Position numbers and translations under genes: made by a program | Source of the DNA: Prevotella sp. | GTDB taxonomy: Bacteria; Bacteroidota; Bacteroidia; Bacteroidales; Bacteroidaceae | Assembly (NCBI GenBank): GCA_017449025.1 | Contig: JAFSKJ010000071.1 | Location: 1-40,109, forward strand | Length of the DNA: 40,109 nucleotides | Direction of reading: 5' to 3' | Part shown: in pieces, positions 17,596 to 26,094 of the stretch | How positions within the stretch are numbered: the stretch's first letter is position 1 | Layout of the letters: every line of letters starts with the position of its first letter | The notes under the pieces: generated by a model | What the model saw: only the letters and a program-made list of their open reading frames with translations | Told to the model about the DNA's origin: nothing | Database searches by the model: none

Positions 17596-19089
17596 ATGGA
17601 ATCCAAGTTAGTCATCTACAACACACTTACGCGCCAGAAAGAGCGCTTTGAACCCATCAACGCCCCACACGTGGGAATGTATGTCTGCGGCCCCACCGTC
17701 TACGGCGACCCCCATCTGGGACATGCCCGCCCCGCCATCACCTTCGACCTGCTGTTCCGATACCTTCGCCACTTAGGATATAAGGTAAGGTACGTGCGTA
17801 ACATCACCGATGTGGGACACCTTGAGCACGATGCCGACGAGGGCGAGGACAAGATTGCCAAGAAGGCACGGATAGAACAGCTCGAGCCAATGGAGATAGC
17901 ACAGCACTACACCCGCCGCTACCATCAGGCCATGGACGCCATGGGTGTGCTGCGCCCGTCGATAGAACCCTGTGCCACAGGCCATATCATCGAGCAGCAG
18001 CAGCTGGTAAAGCAGATCATCGACAACGGCTTCGCCTACGAGTCCAACGGCTCCATATATTTCGACATCGAGGCCTACAACCGCCAGTACAAGTATGGCA
18101 TACTCTCAGGCCGCTCATTGGAGAACATCAAGGACGCCAGCCGCGACAACCTCGACGGGGTGGGAGAGAAACACCATCAGGCCGACTTCGCACTGTGGAA
18201 GAAAGCACAGCCCGAGCACATCATGCGCTGGCCGTCGCCATGGAGCGACGGATTCCCTGGATGGCACTGCGAGTGCACAGCCATGGGGCGCAAGTACCTC
18301 GGCGAGCAGTTCGACATCCACGGCGGAGGCTTGGACCTTGTCTTCCCACACCACGAGTGCGAGATAGCACAGGCGCAGGCAGCCATGGGCCACCAGGCCG
18401 TGAAGTACTGGATGCACAACAACATGATAACCATCAACGGGCAGAAGATGGGAAAGTCGCTCGGAAACTTCATCACCCTTGAGCAGTTCTTCACCGGCAA
18501 CCACCCCCTGCTCACCAAGTCCTACTCGCCCATGACCATCCGCTTCTTCATTCTCTCCGCCCACTATCGCGGCACCGTCGACTTCAGCGATGAAGCCCTG
18601 CAGGCTGCCGAGAAGGGGCTGGAGAAACTGCAGAACGCCATTGCCGACATGGAGCGCATCACGGTTTCGACTCAATGCGATTCGGAGACGGAGCGCACGG
18701 TGAAAACCCTCCGCCAGCGCTGCTACGACGCCATGAACGACGACCTCGCCACGCCGCAGGTCATCAGCATTCTCTTCGAGGCGTCCACCGTGGTCAACAA
18801 GCTCGTCGACCACAAGGCCACTATCTGTGCAGAATGCCTGAATGAGCTGAAGGAGGTGATGCACCTCTTCGCCGAAGACATCCTCGGCCTAAACGTCCAG
18901 CGCTCAACGTCAAACGCACAGCGTGAAGAGGCTTTTGGGCGCGTCGTTGACATGGTGCTTGACCTGCGTGCCAAGGCCAAGGCCGCCAAAGACTGGGCCA
19001 CCAGCGACAAGATACGCGACGAGCTGGCTGCCGCCGGTTTCGAGGTGAAAGACACCAAGGACGGCGTAACCTGGAAACTCGCCAAATAG
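17596..19089 (+). CDS. cysS: Cysteinyl-tRNA synthetase
   Basis: 497 residues, class I aminoacyl-tRNA synthetase that charges tRNA-Cys in the cytoplasm. The HIGH signature is HLGH (40-43) and the KMSKS loop is KMGKS (284-288). The zinc ligands typical of CysRS are present: Cys31, Cys227, His252 and Glu256 (PHHECE). The tRNA-binding C-terminal domain is complete. An oddity at about residues 433-444 ([15 protein letters not shown] about 18892-18926) looks like a translated dispersed repeat inserted in a loop. The gene begins 30 bases after the pectate lyase stop with no visible promoter, so it may depend on read-through or on a promoter inside the lyase gene. Confidence 0.96.
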   Translation: MESKLVIYNTLTRQKERFEPINAPHVGMYVCGPTVYGDPHLGHARPAITFDLLFRYLRHLGYKVRYVRNITDVGHLEHDADEGEDKIAKKARIEQLEPMEIAQHYTRRYHQAMDAMGVLRPSIEPCATGHIIEQQQLVKQIIDNGFAYESNGSIYFDIEAYNRQYKYGILSGRSLENIKDASRDNLDGVGEKHHQADFALWKKAQPEHIMRWPSPWSDGFPGWHCECTAMGRKYLGEQFDIHGGGLDLVFPHHECEIAQAQAAMGHQAVKYWMHNNMITINGQKMGKSLGNFITLEQFFTGNHPLLTKSYSPMTIRFFILSAHYRGTVDFSDEALQAAEKGLEKLQNAIADMERITVSTQCDSETERTVKTLRQRCYDAMNDDLATPQVISILFEASTVVNKLVDHKATICAECLNELKEVMHLFAEDILGLNVQRSTSNAQREEAFGRVVDMVLDLRAKAKAAKDWATSDKIRDELAAAGFEVKDTKDGVTWKLAK

Positions 19090-19284
19090 CACATACTACA
19101 TATCTTCCATTGACAAGCCTACCTGTGTAATGGAATAATTCGTGCTGTGCGGTTGAAAACGGCCTGAAAGGCCAACAAGCACATAGCCCAGGGCATCGCC
19201 CTTGGTACGGAGAGCAGGTTATGTTCGCCCTGCAAGGGCAAAAGCAAAATGAGCTATAGGTCTTTTTCATAGTTTCCTTTGCAT
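19090..19284. repeat. Dispersed repeat with several short hairpins, downstream of cysS
   Basis: Within 19157-19252 are short hairpins in series: GGCCTgaaAGGCC (19165-19177), GGGCatcGCCC (19193-19203) and GCCCTgcaAGGGC (19226-19238). The wording (GGCCTGAAAGGCCAACAAGC, CATAGCCCAGGGCATCGCCC) is like an interspersed element common in Bacteroidales genomes. Open frames on the minus strand here follow the repeat and are not genes. The name of the element is not certain. Confidence 0.6.
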
Positions 19285-19324
19285 GAAGAGCCGCGGATGT
19301 GTGGTATCACACCCGCGGCTCTTC
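19285..19324. terminator. Bidirectional hairpin between convergent genes
   Basis: GAAGAGCCGCGG (19285-19296) pairs with CCGCGGCTCTTC (19313-19324), with TGTG/CACA pairing inside the loop. It lies between cysS (plus) and the 1651-residue gene (minus), where transcripts from both sides must end. T-runs are lacking on both sides. Confidence 0.65.
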
Positions 19325-19371
19325 GTTGCCATAAGCGTCTTTCGAGGCTTCTTCCGTTTCCGGCTGTAGTG

Positions 19372-22300
19372 CTATCGGCGCACCTTCATGGTCTTGCCGT
19401 TCTCCAAGCGGATGATGTTCACGCCCTTCTGCATCTTGTCGGTGCGCACACCCTGGGTGTTGTAGATGCCACGCACGGCTGCGCCGTCGGTGCTGATGCC
19501 CTCGATGCCCAGTTCCTCCTCGGTGAGCGGACGGATGAGCAGCTCGCCAGGCATGTTGTTTCCGTTGGCATCAACAAGGGCTTTCGTCGCCTCGTCATAC
19601 TTGCCGTTATGAGGCAGCAAGATTCCGACTTTGTTCAGCAATTCCAGCTTGTCGAAGTAAAAGATGCCGACATGCATACCCTTGCCACTGACCGTAGCCC
19701 CATCTATGGTACATGTGCCCATGTCATTTCCAGAAATGCCTGTGGCCATTGTCACCGTGCAGTCCTTGATGAGCAGGTCTCCCCAGACGTTGATGACAGC
19801 GGCATTACTTTCGTCACCAACCAGGTTCAGCTCTCCGTCTCCGCAGATGGTCACATTGCTTTCCTTAGCAGAGAAAGGTATGTATTGAGCGCTATTCTTT
19901 CCTTTCACTACAATGCTGAATGCCATGCCGCGTTCATCTCTGTTTGCGATAGAACCGTCTATGGTAGCGTTGTCGAGCGTCAGCGTGTGGGTAGTGTAAT
20001 CATAGGTTACGGTTCCGCTGATGCCAGTACCGGTCACGCCGCCGCAATTCTCGCTGGTCACCTGAATATCGGCCACATAGACCTCGTAGTACCCAAGCGG
20101 AGTACCGAAGCCGATGGTGAATCCCCACACATTATTGTCGTATTGGTCCTTGAGCTTCTTGTCTGCAGTGTCGTAGTGGCATCCTGCCGGTGTCAGGAAG
20201 TTGACGCCGGTGAGCACCACGTCATCGAATCCCCAGATAGAGTTTCCGCTTATCGTGGCTCCGTCAATGGTCAGGATTCCGCCGCTGCTCATGTTTGAAA
20301 GGGATGCGTTCACGGTGCAGTTGGTAATGGTCAGGTTTTTGCTGACAGTCAAGGCGTACTTGGTTTCGCTGATGCTCAGTGTGCCGCTGCCGCTGATGGT
20401 TACGTTGTCGCTCTTGCCCGAAGGAATTCCCTTGACGGTGTTCTCTCCAGTCACCAAGATGTTGAATGCCTGGCCGCGCTCGTCAAGGTCTTCAATAGCG
20501 CCGTCGATGGTGGCATCGGTCAGTGTCAGTGTGTGCGTGTTGTAGTCGTAGGTCACGTCACCAGTGATTCCTGTTCCTGTCACTCCATTGTGGTTCTTGT
20601 TGTTCAGGCGGATGCCTGCCACGTAGACGTCGTACTCCTTCAAGGGTGCCGTGCCTCCGTGTCCTATGTGTATGCCGGTGGCCTTGTTGCCGCTACCGTC
20701 GACCACCATCTTCTTCTCCGTGTCGAAATAGGCTGGGTCGGGACTGAAGAATCCAGTGTCGAAGAGCTGTAGGGCGCCTATGTTCTCGATGGCTCCCGTT
20801 GTCTTGAGCGTCGAGAAGTCCACGGTCACGGTCTCCTTGCCTGTGCCGTAGATGTAGCCGCACTCCAGGGTGGCCTCATCGTCTACGGTCAGCTGGTTGC
20901 CGCCGTCAAACTCAAACGAGCTGGTCTTGAACGTGCCGGGACCCTTGAACGCGAAGTCGCGGTTCATGAAGGTGGCGTCGCCCATGGTGTAGCTGTTGTC
21001 GCCTACCAGGCGTATGGTCAGCTTGTCGCTGTCGAACGTTGCCGTCTTCATGTGTGCCCAGTCTTTGTACTCTATGGAAATCGGCGACACGGGAGTCGAG
21101 ATCTTGGCATTGTTCAGCGTCAGCGTGTGGGTAGCCGGGTTGTAGATTACCGTACCGCTGATGTTCTTGCCGGTCACACCGTCCTTGTTGGCCGAGCTTA
21201 CCTGAGTGTAGCCTATCCACAGTCCGTAGTACTCCACCTGGCCTATCTGTACGGTGGTTGCAGGGCTGCCGTCGGTCATGGGCATCACCTTGTTGGCTGT
21301 GTCATAGAAGGCGCTGTTGGGCACAATCACTCCCTCTCCGTCGTCAAACAGCACGTCGTCGAAGTTGTGGATTATTCCATTGGCATTCACCTTCACGCTG
21401 CCGGCAAACTTCAGGTCGCCGTTACCGTTGATGGCAATGCCCTCGTCGGGGGTGATGGTCAGCGTGCCAGTGCCCCTGATGGTAGTGGTCTTGCCGCTCC
21501 AGGTGTTGCTCGCGTTTATAGTGGCGTACTTCTTGTTCTTCATCACGCAGTTGCCCGTCACCTCTATGGTGAGCTGGGTGTTCTCCTTGTCCCAAGCCGA
21601 TATGCACCAGTTCTCGGTGTCTATGGTGGCGTTGTCGAGCATCAGGGTGTGTGTTGCCGGTTCATATTCCACATATCCTGTTATGTCCTTGCCCATCACG
21701 TTGTAGCAGTTCTTGCTGTGCAGGCGTATGCCGGCCACCTCGATGGGATATTGCTCCACCTCCTCTATGGCGAAGGTAGTGCCAGTGACGCTGTTGCCCT
21801 TATAGTCGCACAGATACTTTTTGCCCTCGTCGTAGTAGGCTCCGTTAGGCAGGGTGATGACGTTGTCGATGACGGTGAACTTTGACAGGCCGTACACTGC
21901 CTCCTTGCCTGAGATTCCCGTCAACTCCGACCTGCTGATGGTGAACGTCTCCGTGCCCTTATTACCATAGATGCCGTACGACTTGGCATTGATGGTCACC
22001 TTCGGGCCTTTTGCCGTTATCGACACGCCTTCTATATATCCCACTGCGCCGTCCAGCTCAATGCCGTGGCCTGAGGTGGAGATCAGCTCCAGCGTGCCTT
22101 CGCCCATGATGTCCACGCCCTGGCCGTCGCCCAAGATGGCGGTGTTGGGTGCCTGTATCTTGCAGTTGCCTTCTACGAATATCTTCAGCGGGTTGGCTGA
22201 GGCAAAGGCGCGTATGCCGTAGTCCTTGCCCGTGGCCTTGATGTTGGCATTGGTCAGGGTCAGCGAGTTGTAGCTCTTGTTGAAGACCACCGTACCGTCG

Positions 22301-24327
22301 CCCAGCACGTCGCCGGCATTGGCACTGGTCACGGTGACGCCGGCCACAGTCAGGTCATATTCCGTCACGGGGCCTATCTTCACATGGGTGCCAGAGGGCA
22401 CGGCCTTGTTGTTTACATACAACGTGCCATTCTGCCAATAGGCTCCTGACGGTTCGATGATGCCGCAGTTGTCAAGGACCACGGCGGTTAATTTGCTGAT
22501 GGGTGAGGAGTTACTGCTATAAATGTCGGCAACAACGCTCTTGAGTGTCACCTTGCAGTTGTCATTGCCTGATATACAGGTGCTTTTCGATTCGGCATTT
22601 ATCTTGACGTTGTCAATGGTTACCGTACTGTTCTTGCCGAAACTCAGACAACTTCCTTCTGTTGCCTTCAGGTTGAGCGTGCCGCCACCTTTGATGGTAA
22701 GTGTGTGAGCGTCTCCACCAGAAAAATAAGTGCCTATAGTACTTAGGCGCGAGGTTATGTTGTTGGTTCCCTCTGCAACAATGGTAAAGTCGGTGATGCC
22801 GCGGTTGCTGATGGTCGAGCCTAAAGCTCCCTGGCTCTCAAATGTCACGTTCTTCAGGTAGAGCGTTCCCTTGGTGTCGCTCGACTTCACGTAGCGTGCC
22901 GCCTTCGAGCCGTCGCCCAAAATATCGGCAGCCGCCCAGTTGTTGACATAGTTTTCGCCCCACAAGATGGGATATTCCTCTGTCTTGGCCACGAGGATGT
23001 TCTTCGTCACACGGTCGCCGTTTCCGTTTACCACATAGCCCTTCGACGAGTTGTAGTAGCTGCCTAACGGCGTAGCTATCTGCAAGTCGTTGCCGCCGTC
23101 GAAGGTCACGCTCTGGAAATTGCTGATGTCGTCGGTGCGCACCAGCGTGTATGCACCCTGGAATCTTAGTGTGTTGCCCGTCTCGCCATTATATCCGGCA
23201 ATCTTGCCCGTCTTTATCTTGGCGTTCATAATGGTCAGCTTGTGACCTCCGCGCATAGTTAGACCCGCTTGCGACGACGCGTTCTCGATAGTCAGGGAAA
23301 TAGCGTCGACCGTCGAGGTGGAGGAGGTAGTGACGGTAGCGTTTTGGGTCAAATATACTGCGCTGTAGTTCGAATGGCCGTAGAGTGTCACGTACGATCC
23401 CGACTCTACGTTCAGGTCTGCTATGCGTCCGTCAATACAATTATGTGAACTGGCCTGCGAGACGTTTCTCATGTCGATGGTGGTTCCCGAAGCAAGGGTC
23501 AGCGTGTTCTTGCTTGAGTTGTAGCTTGCCTGGCCGCTGATGGTCTTCGCCTTGATGTTGCCGGCATTGAAGTTGTTCACTTGCACGCCGCCCACATAGA
23601 GGGCGTACTTGGTAAGCTGGCTTTCAGGCACGACTCTCACGGTCTGATTAGTCACATTGTCGCCGAACGCATCGACGAGCTTCTTGCCCGAAGTGTCATA
23701 GGTGGCACCGCTGGGCAAGGCTATAGAGGTTTTGCTCAACGTGACGTTGTCGAACCCACCTATGGCACCGGTAGAGTTGGCGTTGACGGTCAGGTCCAAA
23801 TTGCCGGTAAGCGCCAGGGTTGCTCCGCTCGAACCATGGACAGGCGCCCAACCATCCTTGCCTTCAGCCGTCACGTATGCTCTGCCACCCGCAGTGGTTA
23901 GCTCAAGGTTACAATTGTATGCACTGATGGGGTATCCGCCAGTGGAAGTCATCTTGACAGTCTTGCCGACCGTGAATATAACTGTCATATCGTTGTTCTG
24001 CGAACCAATGACAAAGTTACGCGCGGTAAGTGTGGCGGCACCCTCGAAACAAACTGTAAGGCCGCTTACGGTGCGGTTGGAGATGATGCTTCCCAATCCT
24101 CCTGAATTGGAATAGGTGATGCCGGCCTTCACGTACAGATACTTTTTGCTGTTGTCATACCAGAAATAGCCGTTGCCAAGGATGTCCTTGGCATTCTTGT
24201 CGGTTACCATGGTCTCGCCTACATAGATGCCGTAGTCAGTGGCCTTGGCGGAACTGCTGAAGCCCAATCCTGCTAATACCATTAGTAAGGAAAAGAAAAA
24301 TGTAATTCTTCTGTTCATAGTGTTCAT
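19372..24327 (-). CDS. Giant secreted protein of eight long beta-type repeats
   Basis: 1651 residues. The signal peptide covers about residues 1-30 (ITFFFSLLMVLAGLGFSSSAKA). The body consists of eight units of about 170-215 residues. Each unit opens with a motif like EYDLTVAGVTVTSANAGDVLG, then GTVTYDYTTHTLTLDNATI, then rungs of the form LTIxVxGxN and VTISGSGTLSI, and ends near GAYYDxxxKxLxD. Unit starts on the DNA are near 24240, 23620, 22980, 22360, 21755, 21235, 20640 and 20090. Regular short hydrophobic rungs suggest a parallel beta-helix or solenoid. No catalytic motif is seen. The C-terminal tail (GIYNTQGVR, KGVNIIRLENGKTMKVRR) is the one shared by other secreted proteins here. Probable role: surface adhesin or polysaccharide-binding protein; the family is not recognised. 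Confidence 0.85.
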   Translation of the reverse strand: MNTMNRRITFFFSLLMVLAGLGFSSSAKATDYGIYVGETMVTDKNAKDILGNGYFWYDNSKKYLYVKAGITYSNSGGLGSIISNRTVSGLTVCFEGAATLTARNFVIGSQNNDMTVIFTVGKTVKMTSTGGYPISAYNCNLELTTAGGRAYVTAEGKDGWAPVHGSSGATLALTGNLDLTVNANSTGAIGGFDNVTLSKTSIALPSGATYDTSGKKLVDAFGDNVTNQTVRVVPESQLTKYALYVGGVQVNNFNAGNIKAKTISGQASYNSSKNTLTLASGTTIDMRNVSQASSHNCIDGRIADLNVESGSYVTLYGHSNYSAVYLTQNATVTTSSTSTVDAISLTIENASSQAGLTMRGGHKLTIMNAKIKTGKIAGYNGETGNTLRFQGAYTLVRTDDISNFQSVTFDGGNDLQIATPLGSYYNSSKGYVVNGNGDRVTKNILVAKTEEYPILWGENYVNNWAAADILGDGSKAARYVKSSDTKGTLYLKNVTFESQGALGSTISNRGITDFTIVAEGTNNITSRLSTIGTYFSGGDAHTLTIKGGGTLNLKATEGSCLSFGKNSTVTIDNVKINAESKSTCISGNDNCKVTLKSVVADIYSSNSSPISKLTAVVLDNCGIIEPSGAYWQNGTLYVNNKAVPSGTHVKIGPVTEYDLTVAGVTVTSANAGDVLGDGTVVFNKSYNSLTLTNANIKATGKDYGIRAFASANPLKIFVEGNCKIQAPNTAILGDGQGVDIMGEGTLELISTSGHGIELDGAVGYIEGVSITAKGPKVTINAKSYGIYGNKGTETFTISRSELTGISGKEAVYGLSKFTVIDNVITLPNGAYYDEGKKYLCDYKGNSVTGTTFAIEEVEQYPIEVAGIRLHSKNCYNVMGKDITGYVEYEPATHTLMLDNATIDTENWCISAWDKENTQLTIEVTGNCVMKNKKYATINASNTWSGKTTTIRGTGTLTITPDEGIAINGNGDLKFAGSVKVNANGIIHNFDDVLFDDGEGVIVPNSAFYDTANKVMPMTDGSPATTVQIGQVEYYGLWIGYTQVSSANKDGVTGKNISGTVIYNPATHTLTLNNAKISTPVSPISIEYKDWAHMKTATFDSDKLTIRLVGDNSYTMGDATFMNRDFAFKGPGTFKTSSFEFDGGNQLTVDDEATLECGYIYGTGKETVTVDFSTLKTTGAIENIGALQLFDTGFFSPDPAYFDTEKKMVVDGSGNKATGIHIGHGGTAPLKEYDVYVAGIRLNNKNHNGVTGTGITGDVTYDYNTHTLTLTDATIDGAIEDLDERGQAFNILVTGENTVKGIPSGKSDNVTISGSGTLSISETKYALTVSKNLTITNCTVNASLSNMSSGGILTIDGATISGNSIWGFDDVVLTGVNFLTPAGCHYDTADKKLKDQYDNNVWGFTIGFGTPLGYYEVYVADIQVTSENCGGVTGTGISGTVTYDYTTHTLTLDNATIDGSIANRDERGMAFSIVVKGKNSAQYIPFSAKESNVTICGDGELNLVGDESNAAVINVWGDLLIKDCTVTMATGISGNDMGTCTIDGATVSGKGMHVGIFYFDKLELLNKVGILLPHNGKYDEATKALVDANGNNMPGELLIRPLTEEELGIEGISTDGAAVRGIYNTQGVRTDKMQKGVNIIRLENGKTMKVRR

Positions 24328-24382
24328 TTAATTTGTTAACTAATCTTCTTCTATAAAACTAACGGTTATTACACCGCTTTGC

Positions 24383-24408
24383 ATCAGGTAACACCCACGT
24401 TACCTGAT
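24383..24408. promoter_or_regulatory. 5' leader hairpin of the giant repeat protein
   Basis: ATCAGGTAAC-acccac-GTTACCTGAT is a perfect 10-bp stem with a 6-base loop. It lies at the predicted 5' end of the minus-strand transcript, only a few bases after the start inferred from the -7 box at 24418-24425. It may stabilise the mRNA or bind a regulator. Confidence 0.65.
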
Positions 24409-24417
24409 TTGATGCCA

Positions 24418-24449
24418 CAAATGTACACATTTATTTTGAAAACTCCAAC
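24418..24449 (-). promoter_or_regulatory. Promoter of the giant repeat protein gene
   Basis: On the minus strand TACATTTG (24425-24418) matches the -7 consensus. A TTG (24449-24447) lies 21 bases upstream as a partial -33 box. The predicted leader is about 85 bases. Confidence 0.65.
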
Positions 24450-24566
24450 ATTATTTGCGAAAAATTGTCTTTCTACCATCATTTTTGTCCTAAACAGCCC
24501 CCATTCAACCCACGACGAGGGTGGTGATAGCAGAATCCTGATTTTAAAATACACAGTCCATTTGAG

Positions 24567-24664
24567 GCCTCATCCGTAGAGTGGCACTTTACGGAGCTAA
24601 AGTGGCACTTTTTTGAAATTAAGTGCCACTTTACAATCGTAAAGTGCCACTCTACGGATGAGGC
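24567..24664. repeat. 98-bp palindrome made of GTGGCACTT units
   Basis: Arms 24567-24610 and 24621-24664 are inverted copies of 44 bases differing in about four adjacent positions, around a 10-base loop. Each arm contains two AGTGGCACTT words, four in all. The palindrome lies in the 526-base gap between the divergent giant-protein and flavodoxin genes, outside both promoters. It may be a bidirectional transcription barrier, a small structured RNA or a repeat element. The rest of the gap (24450-24566, 24665-24787) shows no gene. Confidence 0.75.
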
Positions 24665-24787
24665 ATGTTTCACGCTGATTTTTTTATATATCAAGGTGAA
24701 GTACATCAAGTCAATACCTACTTCTTGCTAATCGCGTCTCATTAGAAACACAGCATATCCCGACGGAAAAACACTCAGTTTTGAGTA

Positions 24788-24818
24788 TTGCGCCGTCGGG
24801 ATTTTCGTCGTACCTTTG
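24788..24818 (+). promoter_or_regulatory. Promoter of the flavodoxin gene
   Basis: TTG (24788-24790) and TACCTTTG (24811-24818) lie 20 bases apart, fitting the Bacteroidetes -33/-7 pattern. The leader to the ATG at 24854 is about 30 bases. Confidence 0.75.
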
Positions 24819-24853
24819 CAGCGTGATTTAAACCTTTTAGCCATTAAATAGAA

Positions 24854-25348
24854 ATGAACGCGACAATTGTAGTTTACGGTTCCTCGACAGGAACGTGCGA
24901 GGCTATCGCAGAGAAGATAGCCCAGAAGTTAGGTTGTGAGGCCATCAACGTGCAGGATCTCACAGCCGATGTGGTGAAGAACAACCAGAACCTGATCCTC
25001 GGCACCTCGACGTGGGGGGCTGGCGAGTTGCAGGACGACTGGTACGACGGTCTGAAGGTGCTGCAGGGGGCTGACCTTACAGGCAAGACCATCGCCCTCT
25101 TCGGCTGTGGCGACTGTGAGAGCTATAGCGACACCTTCGTGGGTGGCATTGGTGAGTTGTATAATGGTATCAAGTCCAGCGGTGCCCACTTCGTAGGAGC
25201 CGTAGATACCGACGGCTATACCTTCGATGACTCTGAGGCCGTCGTAGATGGTAAGTTTATTGGTCTGCCCCTAGACGACGTGAACGAGGATGACAAGACC
25301 GACACACGTATTGATGCGTGGATTGCCGAGATTTCACCTAATTTATAA
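24854..25348 (+). CDS. fldA: Flavodoxin, long-chain type
   Basis: 164 residues. The FMN phosphate-binding loop GSSTGTCEAIAE (about 9-20) stands after the first beta-strand (ATIVVY). The flavin-ring loops are TSTWGAGELQDDW (about 51-63) and FGCGDCESYSDTF (about 83-95). Length and the insertion before the last strand fit the long-chain family. It carries single electrons in the cytoplasm, for example to radical-SAM enzymes and pyruvate-ferredoxin type oxidoreductases. DUF2023 follows 13 bases later, a pairing I know from other Bacteroidetes. Confidence 0.95.
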   Translation: MNATIVVYGSSTGTCEAIAEKIAQKLGCEAINVQDLTADVVKNNQNLILGTSTWGAGELQDDWYDGLKVLQGADLTGKTIALFGCGDCESYSDTFVGGIGELYNGIKSSGAHFVGAVDTDGYTFDDSEAVVDGKFIGLPLDDVNEDDKTDTRIDAWIAEISPNL

Positions 25349-25361
25349 TAAAGAGAGCCTT

Positions 25362-25754
25362 ATGAGACAGACCGAGATCATGCCAATGGAGATGAAAGTG
25401 CTGATGAATCACATCTACGAACTCCAAAAGGGAGTGCGCCAGATGGTGCTGTTCACCTGTCCGAAGCAATATGAAGCCTGTGCCACCCGACGGCTCTGCA
25501 GTCAGAACATGGACTTCGTGCTCCAACCTGCGGGCAAGAACAACCTGAATTTCTATATTGGTCGCAAGGAATGTCTCAATGCTATCCGCCTCATTGTCAC
25601 CCGTCCGCTCAACGAGCTGTCGCCCGAAGAGGACTTCATCCTCGGTGCCATGCTCGGCTATGACATCTGTGCACAGTGTGAGCGATACTGCGAGCGGAAA
25701 GGTAAATACGGAAATAGGGAGAAACCATCGTATGCCACGATTCTTGCCCCCTAA
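25362..25754 (+). CDS. DUF2023 family protein
   Basis: 130 residues, starting at the ATG at 25362, 13 bases after the flavodoxin stop; an upstream in-frame ATG at 25290 would overlap flavodoxin and is rejected. Recognisable features are ELQKGVRQMVLFTC, CATRRLCSQNMDFVLQP, FYIGRKECLNAIR and GYDICAQCERYC, with several Cys residues. The family is of unknown function and commonly sits beside flavodoxin, so a role in iron status or flavodoxin chemistry is plausible but unproven. The last residues (about 118-130, SYATILAP) run into a CCCCCTAAAGGGGG repeat that supplies the stop codon, so the native C-terminus may have been altered. Confidence 0.8.
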   Translation: MRQTEIMPMEMKVLMNHIYELQKGVRQMVLFTCPKQYEACATRRLCSQNMDFVLQPAGKNNLNFYIGRKECLNAIRLIVTRPLNELSPEEDFILGAMLGYDICAQCERYCERKGKYGNREKPSYATILAP

Positions 25755-25860
25755 AGGGGGAGGTTAGGAGGGGGCTTCTCTTGGGGGGGAGGACAAATAG
25801 TTCCTCCCCCAAGGGGGAGGTTAGGAGGGGGCTTCTCTTGGGGGAATAAGAGGGGGCTCC
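25747..25860. repeat. G-rich hairpin repeat with two identical 33-bp units
   Basis: Bases 25755-25787 and 25812-25844 are the same 33 bases (beginning AGGGGGAGGTTAGGAGG, ending CTTCTCTTGGGGG), 57 bases apart. CCCCC/GGGGG stems (CCCCCTAAAGGGGG; CCCCCAAGGGGG) lie at the front of each. It belongs to the C/G-run hairpin family found elsewhere in the window. It lies between DUF2023 and an AraC remnant, suggesting repeat-mediated rearrangement. Confidence 0.75.
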
Positions 25861-25869
25861 CCATTCTGT

Positions 25870-26010
25870 CACCCTGCCACGCAACTGCTGACGGAGACCG
25901 ACGAGCCCATTGCCTTCGACTCGGGCCTCAACAACCGCCGCACGTTCAACCGCGTCTTCCGCGACGAGTACGAGATGTCGCCCAGCAATTCCGCCGCGCC
26001 AGTCGCGAAA
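25870..26010 (+). pseudogene. Remnant of an AraC-family regulator (C-terminal helix-turn-helix)
   Basis: The plus-strand frame reads HPATQLLTETDEPIAFDSG, then LNNRRTFNRVFRDEYEMSP, which is the end of an AraC-type DNA-binding domain (second helix-turn-helix plus the family signature FNRxFRxxYxMSP). The residues normally between PI and SGF (IA-x3) are partly missing, and everything upstream is replaced by a G-rich repeat. The frame continues without a stop into the antitoxin gene. It is most likely a dead fragment. Confidence 0.7.
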
Positions 26011-26056
26011 AGGCATAAAACAACCGCAAAAGCCTGCACAACTCGCAAAATATCAT

Positions 26057-26064
26057 TATCTTTG
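26057..26064 (+). promoter_or_regulatory. Promoter -7 box of the toxin-antitoxin pair
   Basis: TATCTTTG matches TAnnTTTG exactly, 30 bases before the antitoxin ATG. No good -33 TTTG is visible at the right distance. Confidence 0.5.
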
Positions 26065-26094
26065 CATCCGAATCCAATAAAGAAAGGAAATAAT

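Noticed and set aside
19279-20298. 339-codon plus-strand frame opposite the giant repeat protein
   Set aside because: The minus strand shows signal peptide, eight repeats and tail; the plus frame has none of these.
25755-25844. CRISPR-like array of two identical 33-base units
   Set aside because: Only two units, G-rich with hairpin runs that match a dispersed repeat family; no cas genes nearby.
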